64,000 nt of DNA from Candidatus Pelagibacter communis (lineage in GTDB: Bacteria; Pseudomonadota; Alphaproteobacteria; Pelagibacterales; Pelagibacteraceae), in assembly GCF_001180225.1 (NCBI RefSeq), contig NZ_CVST01000040.1:1-64000 (forward strand), in the 5' to 3' direction. The notes beneath the pieces are model-generated. The model was given only the letters and a program-made list of their open reading frames with translations, did no database searches and was not told the origin of the DNA. How positions within the stretch are numbered: the first letter of the stretch is position 1; each line of letters begins with the position of its first letter. Positions 37,901-44,834 of the stretch are shown piece by piece. A program made the translations under genes and the position numbers.

Positions 37901-38098
37901 TGTGAAAGGAGCTTTAATATCACCATCTATATTTACAAAACCATCTGTACAGTGAAAATCAGATGACACAGTTACACTTGGGCTTCCTGATGGACATGCT
38001 GCAATAGATGTATCAATTTTAAAAATTAAAATTATTGAAGATATAAATATTAAGGAGAATAACTTGTATATTATATTTTTACTTAGCCTCGAAAACAT
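31934..38098 (-). CDS. Giant PATR autotransporter with C-terminal periplasmic and membrane extension
   Basis: The 2054-residue protein has a long signal peptide (about 34 residues, TSIAACPSG). A passenger of about eleven autotransporter-associated beta repeats (pattern SGSGTLTLSGTNTYSG followed by GTLxVSG) extends to about residue 1370. A linker leads to an autotransporter beta-barrel (about 1560-1820) with alternating strands up to SITFRKFF. Normal autotransporters end there. This one goes on for about 230 residues: a charged linker (1825-1920), a helical domain with two cysteines (about 1930-2010) and a strongly hydrophobic helix (SYIPIVTFIAIIVLFYEI, about 2020-2038) followed by basic residues. 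The frame is open throughout. Antisense frames of 60-137 codons are repeat shadows. Confidence 0.9.
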   Translation of the reverse strand: MFSRLSKNIIYKLFSLIFISSIILIFKIDTSIAACPSGSPSVTVSSDFHCTDGFVNIDGDIKAPFTFNITGGTYRLDTYVDASNPNTITKTGDGTLVFMDTNISDFSASTIISAGTVSVSSDNTLGTGSIILNGGSLSSFNTTARTLANAIQVQNSSTLGNSTNSGVLTLSGGITFTDKNFTLTSNSNNSISNIDLGSDPNTLSVSSGVTSTVTGAVSNGTLTKSGAGTLVLSGTNTYDGGTVISAGILEIQGQLDSGNYTNTISNSGQLTINSSSNQTLAGTISGTGILAKTGSGTLTLTGTNTYSGQTTIEGGTVVASNSSSLGAEPDSATNNNIVLNNGTLQTTNSFSIGSNKGIIVVGSGGTINTDASTTLSYGGIISQNGPLTKTGDGTLVLSGTNTYTGATTVNDGTLTVTGSLSNSTAVSVASGATYDVDASDTVASIEGAGTIDIASSQTLTAGDATNKTFSGVIQGSGGLTKTGTGTLTLSGTNTYTGDTTISQGGITVEGQLESGNYDGAIANSGTFTINSSSNQTLAGVISGTGALNKSGSGTLTLSGTNTYSGSTTITNGTISVSSSANLGATPGSADGDNIIFNGGTLSATNDFTLGTNKGITLTGNGTIDVASSNTMTFDGIITDSGNLTKSGSGTLVLGGANQNDGTITVNAGILEISNQYSLGTDTNGTTIADGATLKITDGITIANEALVLNGTGVSGAGALQTTNSSGIVLLTGSTTLGSDTTINIGNSNLRFDQAIASGSDSYDLTFTGNSGEIRTAGGININSGSVSMSASGTLFSETSNTYSGGTSISSGSLLYGADDAFGTGAITMTGGKFYTTDATAYNINENLNLQSSIILGNTGASNATTFSGTNTLTGNTSATIQSSVSMAAIDDGSNSYNFTKLGSGTLTLTGSNGYDGTTTISAGTLNVTGTLDNNTAVTVSSGATYDVDASDTISSLAGAGTIDIASSRTLTTGNSSDQEISGTITGSGVFNKTGTGKLTLSGTGSDVGAIVISNGTMEVSGLLDSGSYSGNITNRSTLIFSSSSDQIISGNITREGSLTKNGSGTLTLSGTNNYGGVTTINSGTLTVSGTLSDSTAVTVASGAVYDVDATDTVASIEGAGNIEIASSQVLTAGDTNNKTVSGVISGSGGLTKAGSGTLTLSGTNTYSGNTTISAGTIDVSGQLNNGSYAGNISNSGTLTFSSSNSQTLSGTLSGSGDLNKSGSGNLTLTGTNTFIGDTTLTAGTLYVGTASDGSNTIIPRDISVEGGTLSGGGVIGRNVTFLSTAGTLAPGNSIGTLTITGNLTLSADDTTNIEFNSTTADKIVINGNTELAGTISLYPEDTTYSDVTHTIVDASGGGTFNGTFSTETMNNESNLNDATWDIVYNTSAKTVSLQITEAASTCNINCTTTVSSSKDIAKVFDNATTGKLKEVKDVLDSATVSSVNTELDKLKGTVIATSSIQSNTNHNYFNRAVANTTSLSNTTFVSNFTSTANELTLASLQDQGLYGDKKRYSEYYDYSDVSVLGFIKNNKNKSFFERFESDDSASFLRTFGTNTKRDNIGEGYTGYNSDTTGILFGEQFKKDEINFDGYSIGLSKTDTTYNDSYGDAEIYSMHASMFKQIDDEDYAFNLLGSAFVSKTNSNRNVSVFGTSVDDKYKSDFYDVGLNLEAQHIAKYDFDGYKISPSAKINYSYIFKGDTKETGGDLALSVDNEDLFIIKPEVGISVSKNFSEKDNKLSQLELAAFVSRDYFIEGTENKARFASGSTFNHDLPRDKENYYSLGVGYNFLNKDNNTSLMANAFLLENTKEDISSNIFSITFRKFFGEFAKGRIPSVIAKKDIPTNSDQDKKDNDEHTKVVSKKDPPITFEKDVGQNNKVILSDNEIGKDEKIVATFPDQNINNDVKDKIENFEKNIEIVLKENPTKEEVEEIYISLNNEMRNSSKRDLTLDDVYNNLFANCYAVEQNLKELINYYDKLQLYQILDKCSQLKDPKVHLIASRLHDIQMDERSAIEILYSRYLKILSYIPIVTFIAIIVLFYEIIRRFITYRYKSRIIG

Positions 38099-38211
38099 TT
38101 AATTTTTTGTCATGATTGATTGTATTAATTCTTGTTTGTACAACCTATGATATAAAATATTAAGTATATATACAATTTGATTTAGTATAAAAAAATTCTA
38201 TAAATACGGCC
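38099..38211. promoter_or_regulatory. Divergent region between autotransporter and LysR genes
   Basis: The 113 bases separate a leftward autotransporter gene and a rightward LysR gene, the arrangement in which LysR proteins usually control the divergent neighbour. A palindrome TTGTACAA lies at 38136-38143 and several TATA-like hexamers follow (TATAAAATA at 38151). No RNA element is seen. Confidence 0.35.
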
Positions 38212-39159
38212 ATGAGCAATCAAGAGTTCTTAAACCCTAAGTTTTTAAAGTATTTTATAACTGTTGCAGATACTGGAAGTATTTTATCTGCAAGTTCGAG
38301 TTTAAATGTTGCTCAACCTTCAATTACAAGATCTGTACAAATTATTGAAAATAGTTTGGGAAAAAAATTATTTATCAGAACTAAAAAAGGAGTCACTCTA
38401 ACTAAAGAAGGTGAAATTTTTTACATGAATGCAAAATCAATTTTAGCGTTCAATGATAAAGTTATAGAAAATATAAAATCTATAGAATTTGATGATGAAA
38501 GTATAAATAATGATAAAATTACTTTTGGTATTCCAAGTACCCTTACCTATTCCCATAAACAAAATATACTTTGGTTGATTAAAAAAAATAATCCTAAAGT
38601 AAGAATAAAAGTTATTGAGAATGATAGTTTTGAAATGATTAATCTAGTTGAAAAAAATAAAATTGATTTTGCGATAAGTTGTATCAAATTTTCAAATGAT
38701 AATATTGATAAAGTCAATTTATATGAAGATCCGTTTTGTGTTGCCTTTTATAAGGGGCACCAATTTCAAGAAGTTAAAGAAGTAAGTATTGATATGGTTC
38801 GAAAAGAAAAAAATTATATCTTTAGAAATACTTGCGAATTTTTTTACTATGATTATTTAAAAAATAAAGGTTCCTTTCCAAACTTTAAAGAAATCCAAAA
38901 AAATATTAAAAAAAGAAAGCAAGAAAATAGTGATAGAGATATTGTTTTTACTGATAGTGATACAACAGCAGCCTCTTGTATTAAAAGTGGTTTAGGGGTC
39001 GCAATAATTCCTGAAAGTGTAGCAATTGATCATAAACTTTTATTTACTAAAATTAATAAACCTCAAATGAATAGGGACATTTTATTAATTCAAAACAAAA
39101 ATAATAAGAAAAATATTAATACAACCAATGAAGCTTTAAAGAATGCTTTATGGTTATAA
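38212..39159 (+). CDS. LysR-type transcriptional regulator
   Basis: The 315-residue protein has a LysR helix-turn-helix (LKYFITVADTGSILSASSSLNVAQPSITRSVQ, about residues 12-45, then KKLFIRTKKGVTLTKEG) and a periplasmic-binding-protein-like effector domain (about 95-310) ending in the GLGVAIIPES signature loop. Members bind T-N11-A palindromes upstream of divergent genes and respond to small molecules. The divergent gene is the giant autotransporter; the downstream gene is the IalB-like protein, 17 bases away. Either may be its target. The effector is unknown. Confidence 0.9.
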   Translation: MSNQEFLNPKFLKYFITVADTGSILSASSSLNVAQPSITRSVQIIENSLGKKLFIRTKKGVTLTKEGEIFYMNAKSILAFNDKVIENIKSIEFDDESINNDKITFGIPSTLTYSHKQNILWLIKKNNPKVRIKVIENDSFEMINLVEKNKIDFAISCIKFSNDNIDKVNLYEDPFCVAFYKGHQFQEVKEVSIDMVRKEKNYIFRNTCEFFYYDYLKNKGSFPNFKEIQKNIKKRKQENSDRDIVFTDSDTTAASCIKSGLGVAIIPESVAIDHKLLFTKINKPQMNRDILLIQNKNNKKNINTTNEALKNALWL

Positions 39160-39176
39160 CGACTGGAGATTAAAAT

Positions 39177-39728
39177 ATGAGATTATTACTAACTTTTATA
39201 TTTATATTCGTATTTAGTTTAAATTTTACTCATGCAGAACAAAGTGAAGAAAAAGTTCCAACTGTTACCACAAAACAGTTTAGAGATTGGACTTTGCGAT
39301 GTGTTACTGAAAACAAGAAACAAAAATGTGAAATTGTACAATTTTTACAAGTTAAAAATTTAAATCTACAATTTACAGTAGTGTATTCTGAATTTTTAAA
39401 TAATAAAAATGAGTTAAAAGAATTAATCAATATAATTACTCCTCTAGGTGTTAATGTTCAAAGACCTGCATCAATAAATTTTCATAAAGGGACTGCAGTT
39501 AATTTACCTTTCATAAAATGTGAAGTTGTTGGATGTATAATATCAATTTCAAATGATACTACCGATCCTGCGATAGAGAGTCTTTTTAAACAAATTAAAG
39601 AAGCAATGAAAAAATCAATCTACTTTGAAATTTTAGTTGATGGATTTAGAGAAAAGCCATTTTTAATTAAATCTTCATTACAAGGTTTTGAAGATGCACT
39701 TACTGAATTTGAAAAACAAAAAAATTAA
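39177..39728 (+). CDS. IalB (invasion-associated locus B) family exported protein
   Basis: The 183-residue protein has a signal peptide (ending near SLNFTHAEQ) and the IalB pattern common in alphaproteobacteria: FRDWTLRCVTENKKQKCEIVQ near the start, then LPFIKCEVVGCIISISND with the paired cysteines. The name derives from a Bartonella protein; in free-living species the family is a periplasmic or outer-membrane protein of unknown role. The start is supported by a good ribosome-binding site, GGAG at 39165-39168, eight bases before the ATG, rare in this window. It leads into the phosphatase gene after six bases. Confidence 0.85.
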   Translation: MRLLLTFIFIFVFSLNFTHAEQSEEKVPTVTTKQFRDWTLRCVTENKKQKCEIVQFLQVKNLNLQFTVVYSEFLNNKNELKELINIITPLGVNVQRPASINFHKGTAVNLPFIKCEVVGCIISISNDTTDPAIESLFKQIKEAMKKSIYFEILVDGFREKPFLIKSSLQGFEDALTEFEKQKN

Positions 39729-39734
39729 AAATTT

Positions 39735-41729
39735 GTGAAAAATTTAAAAAAATACCTTGGGCTTATTTTTCTAGCGCTGTTAGTGCTAATTAAAATCCAG
39801 GATAGTAATTTTGTTAAACGAATAGAGAATATCTCATATGATATTTACCAGTCTATTTTTGAGCAAAATAGCGAGTTTAATGATGTTTTAATCGTTGATA
39901 TTGACGAGAAAAGTATAGGTGAAATAGGCCAATTTCCCTGGAGAAGAGACGTTTTTGCCAACCTTGTTGAGAAATTAGAGAATTTGGAAGCGTCAGTAAT
40001 TTCTTTCGATATTTTTTTTAGTGAAGAAGACAAACAAAATCCTAGCAAAATATTAGGAGAACTTAATATTTCTAATAAAGGAGTATTAGACACTGACCAG
40101 TCCCTCATTACTGCAATACAAAATTCAAATGTGATACTGCCAGTTTTAGGAGACATTTCTGTTTTTGATAAAATGAATAATTCTAAACCAAAAACAAACT
40201 TTATATCAAGAGGAGGTGATGCAGAAAACTACTTATACAATTTTAAAAACAAAATCACTTCACTTGAAGTTATAAATAATGCAGCAAAAGGTATTGGTAA
40301 CATTTCTTATCTTGATAATCAGGATGGTGTATTACGATCATTGCCAATTTTACTTAAAATCGATGGAGATATCTGGCCATCTTTAAGTTTAGAAACATTA
40401 AGGTTGTTGCATAAAAATAAAAGTATTTTAATTCAATCATCTGAAAGTGGAATAAAAACAATTAGAACCAAGAACTATAGTTTTAATACAGATCCAAACG
40501 CAATAGTCCATATCAACTATAAAAAATTTAGTAAAGATAAATACATTTCAGCTGTTGATATTTTAAATGACAAAATTAGTAAAAATATAATTAAAGATAA
40601 AATAATTTTAATTGGAAGCTCAGCACAAGGTTTATTTGATTTTGTTAAAATACCTAGTGGAAAAGTTATCCCTGGAGTTGAAACACATGCTCATGCAATT
40701 GAAAATATTATAAATAATGACTTTATAATTAAAAACTTAAAAACAGATATTATTGAAATAATTATATTATTAATTTCTTTAATCTTAGTATTAATAATTC
40801 CAAAAAAAGTTAATCCAAAACTAAGTATAGTTTTTTTTGTAGGCTTATGTGTATTTCTAATAACCTCTAGCTTAGTCTTTTACCAATTTAATTATTTTAT
40901 AGATATATTCTACACTACTTTAGGCTCTGCATTTCTATTTTTAGTTACTCTATATTTTAGATATCTCCAGGAAAATGAAATAGCTATTGAAAATGAAAAA
41001 AAACAAATAGTTTTAAAAAAAGAAAGAGAAATTGCTGGTGAGGTACAAAAAAAATTATTTCCAAAAGAATTTGAACAAAAAAATATTCTTTACGCAAAGA
41101 ATGTTCCTGCGCGAGATGTTTCTGGTGATTACTATGACTACATAAAAATATCTGAGGATGAATTTTATTTCACATTAGCAGATGTTTCTGGCAAAGGAGT
41201 TAAGGCTGGAATACTAATGGCAAATGCTGCAGCTGTTTTTAGATCGATGGCAAAACTTAATAAAGAAGTATCTACAATTGCAAGATACATTAACAATCAA
41301 GTTGCAGACTCATCTTATCAAGGAATGTTTATAACTGCGGTTGTAGGAAAATATAATATTAAAGAAAAAAAAATAGAATACATCAATCTTGGGCATGAAC
41401 CAATTATGGTTTATGACGAAAATTTTAATTTTGAATATTATAAATCTACACTACCTCCGCTTGGAATTATGGCTATGGATAACGACGATTTCTTTCAGAC
41501 AAATGAAATAAGCTTGGCAAATAAAAATTTAGTTATTTATACTGATGGTGTTACAGAGGGATATTTAGAGAATAATCAAGAATTAGAGGCAAAAGGTGTA
41601 GAAAAGGAAATTATTGATAACAAATTTAAGTCACCTGTATCGATTATTGAACATTTAAGCGGTATTTTAACCAAAAGAAAAGAGCCTTTAAGAGACGACA
41701 TTACCTGTCTGATCATTTCTGGATTTTAA
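39735..41729 (+). CDS. CHASE2 sensor with SpoIIE/RsbU-type PP2C phosphatase
   Basis: The 664-residue membrane protein begins with GTG. It has one N-terminal helix (about 7-20), a periplasmic CHASE2 domain (about 30-330; DVLIVDIDEKSIGEIGQFPWRR and VISFDIFF are typical), three membrane helices (about 335-410), a short helix with a coiled-coil start, and a PP2C/SpoIIE phosphatase with metal-binding aspartates D465 (SGDYYDY), D483 (LADVSGKG) and D654/D655 (LRDDITCL). Such enzymes dephosphorylate STAS-domain antagonists and so release sigma factors. Two STAS proteins with intact serines are encoded at 13039 and 26357. It is the third gene in a five-gene co-directional set. Confidence 0.92.
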   Translation: MKNLKKYLGLIFLALLVLIKIQDSNFVKRIENISYDIYQSIFEQNSEFNDVLIVDIDEKSIGEIGQFPWRRDVFANLVEKLENLEASVISFDIFFSEEDKQNPSKILGELNISNKGVLDTDQSLITAIQNSNVILPVLGDISVFDKMNNSKPKTNFISRGGDAENYLYNFKNKITSLEVINNAAKGIGNISYLDNQDGVLRSLPILLKIDGDIWPSLSLETLRLLHKNKSILIQSSESGIKTIRTKNYSFNTDPNAIVHINYKKFSKDKYISAVDILNDKISKNIIKDKIILIGSSAQGLFDFVKIPSGKVIPGVETHAHAIENIINNDFIIKNLKTDIIEIIILLISLILVLIIPKKVNPKLSIVFFVGLCVFLITSSLVFYQFNYFIDIFYTTLGSAFLFLVTLYFRYLQENEIAIENEKKQIVLKKEREIAGEVQKKLFPKEFEQKNILYAKNVPARDVSGDYYDYIKISEDEFYFTLADVSGKGVKAGILMANAAAVFRSMAKLNKEVSTIARYINNQVADSSYQGMFITAVVGKYNIKEKKIEYINLGHEPIMVYDENFNFEYYKSTLPPLGIMAMDNDDFFQTNEISLANKNLVIYTDGVTEGYLENNQELEAKGVEKEIIDNKFKSPVSIIEHLSGILTKRKEPLRDDITCLIISGF

Positions 41730-41737
41730 TAATATTT

Positions 41738-43354
41738 ATGAGAATACTGATCTTTCTTTTTTTTATATTTATTTCAATCACTAAGGCTCATGCAAATTTA
41801 GTTTTAAGTGAAGTTTTAAATAAACCAGAGGATCTTAAACAAGCATTTTTATTTGTTGAGCAAGAAAAAAATAACAAAGTTAATGAAGCGATTTATGCAC
41901 TTGAGGTTTTAAAGAAAGTTTACCCAGAAAATTTAGAGATCAAAATAAAATTATTTTACCTTTATGAAAAAACTCAAAATGAAAAAGAGCTAAAAAAATT
42001 ATTAAATGAGTTAAAGGAATTTGAAAATGTTCCAAGTTATATTGCAAATAAAATAAATGAAATAATTGTTTCAGAAAATAAATCTGAGAAAGAAGCTTTA
42101 CAAATATCAAATGATAATTCCAAAGTAATAAAATATTCTGAAATTCTTAATAATCCAACAGATCTTGAATTAAATTTGAGATTTGCAAAGGAACAAGAAA
42201 GTTTAGGAAACTATAAAACTGTTATTGCAACTTTGGAAAGACTATCTGATCTATACTCAGAAAATTTAGATTTAAAATTATATTTATTATCAATATCGTT
42301 AAAAATAGATTCTAAAGAAAGAACTAAAGCAATAATTGATGAAATTAAACAAAGTGAAAAATTAACAGCTGATATTAGAGAGCAGCTCAATTCATTAACT
42401 AAAACAATAGAAAGTCAGAAAAAACCAAGAGATGAAAATGACTGGATTAGATATGTAGATTTTGGTGTCAATCTTGCAGAAGAAAACAATGTTAATACTG
42501 TTTCAAATTCAAAAACATTATATATCAGTGATAGTTTAAGTAATTATGCTGCAGATACTATTTACAATGATTCTTATAGTGACATCTTTATAAGAACAGG
42601 TGCTTTTAAGAAACTATCTGATACTTCAAATTTAAGTTTAAGTTTAGGTAAAAATGTAACAAGACAAAATAGAGACAAGAATAAAGAAAATGATCTAGAC
42701 TCTTTGTTTGTTAATTATAACAAACAATTCAATAAAAATTATACGTCAGCTTTCTTTTCAATGAATAATAATAATTTTGTTAATGACGCTGAAAATGTAA
42801 TTTACAATGTTGCTCTTGAAAATAGATACCTAACTAAACCAAACCAAAATCTTTTAGTGTCTTCAAATATGGGTATTACAGATTATAGAACAGATACTAC
42901 TTTTAGTTCTGCAGATAATAAAAATAATACTTATTATGGACTTGCAACAGGTTATGAGTATTTTTTTAGTAATACTAACAATATAAAATTTAAATTAGGT
43001 ATAAATCAGTATAACGCTAAGCTAGATTCTTATGGATATGAGAATAATTTTTATACTATTTCAAATTCAGGAAAAATTGGATTTTTAAATTATACAATTT
43101 CTCATTCAAATAACTCAAATAAATATGATAAATCTGACACTTTCGTAAAAAGCGATACAGTCAGAGATGATGAGATTATAACAAATAGTCTTACACTTTC
43201 TGGAAATTTAGAAGATTTAATAAAGAATAAGTATCTAAAGAATATTTTTTACAATCTTTCCTATTCTGATATAGAGTCGAGCTCAAATATCCTTAATTAT
43301 GACTACGATAAGGAAATAATTAAATTTGGATTAACAAAAAGGATGCTGTTTTGA
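41738..43354 (+). CDS. TPR-plus-beta-barrel outer-membrane protein
   Basis: The 538-residue protein has a signal peptide (MRILIFLFFIFISITKAHA), two helical repeat blocks that look like degenerate tetratricopeptide repeats (about 25-115 and 130-220; LEVLKKVYPENLEIKIKLFYLYEKTQNE and its later echo), and then from about residue 240 an alternating-residue beta-strand region to the end (QRMLF-type aromatic C-terminus: GLTKRMLF). That layout is shared by the surface lipoprotein assembly modulator (Slam)-like proteins, but I cannot confirm that family. It overlaps the FecR gene start by four bases and follows the phosphatase by eight. Confidence 0.7.
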   Translation: MRILIFLFFIFISITKAHANLVLSEVLNKPEDLKQAFLFVEQEKNNKVNEAIYALEVLKKVYPENLEIKIKLFYLYEKTQNEKELKKLLNELKEFENVPSYIANKINEIIVSENKSEKEALQISNDNSKVIKYSEILNNPTDLELNLRFAKEQESLGNYKTVIATLERLSDLYSENLDLKLYLLSISLKIDSKERTKAIIDEIKQSEKLTADIREQLNSLTKTIESQKKPRDENDWIRYVDFGVNLAEENNVNTVSNSKTLYISDSLSNYAADTIYNDSYSDIFIRTGAFKKLSDTSNLSLSLGKNVTRQNRDKNKENDLDSLFVNYNKQFNKNYTSAFFSMNNNNFVNDAENVIYNVALENRYLTKPNQNLLVSSNMGITDYRTDTTFSSADNKNNTYYGLATGYEYFFSNTNNIKFKLGINQYNAKLDSYGYENNFYTISNSGKIGFLNYTISHSNNSNKYDKSDTFVKSDTVRDDEIITNSLTLSGNLEDLIKNKYLKNIFYNLSYSDIESSSNILNYDYDKEIIKFGLTKRMLF

Positions 43355-44832
43355 AGAAAATATTGGCTCTAATTTTAACCCTATTTTTTATCAGCCATTC
43401 AGTTGCTGATGAGAAAATTGTAGGTGCAATTACATTATCGATTGGAAAAATTACCAATCAAAAAGGAGAAATTTTAAAAGCTGGAGATAAAATTTTCTTT
43501 GGAGATGAAATTATTTCTGATGGAAAATCTAAATCTCAAATAATCTTTTTAGATGAAACGGTTCTTACAATCGGAGAAAAAACATCAATTTCAATAGATG
43601 AATTTGTTTTTGATCCAAGTACATTAGATGGTAGTTTTTTAGCGACACTTAATGAAGGGAGTGTAAAAGTTTTAAGTGGATTAATTAATCAAAAGAACCC
43701 TGAAAAATTAGAAGTTAAGACTGCAGCTGGAACAATAGGTTCAAGAGGTACAGAGTTTCAAACAATTATAGATGAGGAAGATAACGCCCAAGTATTACTA
43801 ATTGGTCCTGGGGAAGACAACACTTTAGGATTAAGGCCAGGTGCGGTAGAAGTTGCAAATGAACTTGGGAGTGTATTACTAGATACACCTTTTTCATTCA
43901 CTCAATTATCTTTAAACCAAATTCCAACTCCTCCAGTTGAAATTACACAAGAACAATTACAACAATTCCAAAATTTTTTAGATGTTAAAGCAAATCTTGA
44001 TGTTCAAGATGTAGAGAGTGCAATTAAAGAAGGTTTGTTTGATGATCAACAAATAAGTGGAAATGAAATAATAGGTGAAATAGTTACCACTGCTCTAAAT
44101 TTAAGTGATGGTGGATTAACTTTTGATCAAATTGCAGAAGTACTCGGTGTTGATGTAGTAGATATTATTGGTGAAGAAGGTCAGGCTGAATTTGAAAACG
44201 AGTCTGCAGAAAATCAAATTGCAATGGCGAATGCTGAAGGAGGTGATGGTTTAGCATATATTTTACGTTATGGTGGTACCAATTTAGGGGAAACTACTTA
44301 TGGAGATTTCCAGGGTATTACTTCTGGAACTTACACATATACTGGAAACAATATTAATATGGCAGCAACTAAAGGAACTGGTTCTGGGACTTTTAGTGGT
44401 GTAACAACAGTTAACTTTGCATCTCAAACGATAAACAATACTTATTCGGGAACATTGTCTTTAGATGGTAATGCTGATGTAGATTTTAGTTATTCTTTTA
44501 CAACTGATTACTCTAGTGGATCAGCATCTACATCAATGTATGGAGGCAATAATGGAATTTTTAGTATAAATAATTCAAACGGCACAACAGCTACAACCAC
44601 TAAATCAGGTGATGCAGGTTTTGATCCGTCAGACTTTACTTCAGCTGCTGGAAGTTATTATGCTGATGCCGCGACAGATTTCTTTAATGTTCAAATGAAT
44701 GGATCTCCAAATCCATCAACTGGTTCAGTTGCAACAATTGCCTTAAATGTTACTGATTATAATGATGCTGCAACTGATACAGAAAATACTATAGATGGCC
44801 AAAGAACTGGGATAATGCCATCAAGAGATTAA
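43351..44832 (+). CDS. FecR-domain exported protein
   Basis: The 493-residue protein starts with TTG in a TTGA overlap with the upstream stop. It has a signal peptide (about 19 residues, SHSVADEK), then a FecR domain (about 22-150: GDKIFFGDEIISDGKSKSQIIFLDETVLTIGEKTSISIDEF and LEVKTAAGTIGSRGTEFQ). Residues 190-290 are acidic and helical, and the C-terminal 200 are a Gly/Ser/Thr-rich beta region. Unlike the iron-sensing FecR anti-sigma protein there is no cytoplasmic or membrane part, so this is an exported FecR-only form as often found beside CHASE2 proteins. It ends two bases from the convergent giant minor-pilin gene. Confidence 0.88.
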   Translation: MKKILALILTLFFISHSVADEKIVGAITLSIGKITNQKGEILKAGDKIFFGDEIISDGKSKSQIIFLDETVLTIGEKTSISIDEFVFDPSTLDGSFLATLNEGSVKVLSGLINQKNPEKLEVKTAAGTIGSRGTEFQTIIDEEDNAQVLLIGPGEDNTLGLRPGAVEVANELGSVLLDTPFSFTQLSLNQIPTPPVEITQEQLQQFQNFLDVKANLDVQDVESAIKEGLFDDQQISGNEIIGEIVTTALNLSDGGLTFDQIAEVLGVDVVDIIGEEGQAEFENESAENQIAMANAEGGDGLAYILRYGGTNLGETTYGDFQGITSGTYTYTGNNINMAATKGTGSGTFSGVTTVNFASQTINNTYSGTLSLDGNADVDFSYSFTTDYSSGSASTSMYGGNNGIFSINNSNGTTATTTKSGDAGFDPSDFTSAAGSYYADAATDFFNVQMNGSPNPSTGSVATIALNVTDYNDAATDTENTIDGQRTGIMPSRD

Positions 44833-44834
44833 AA

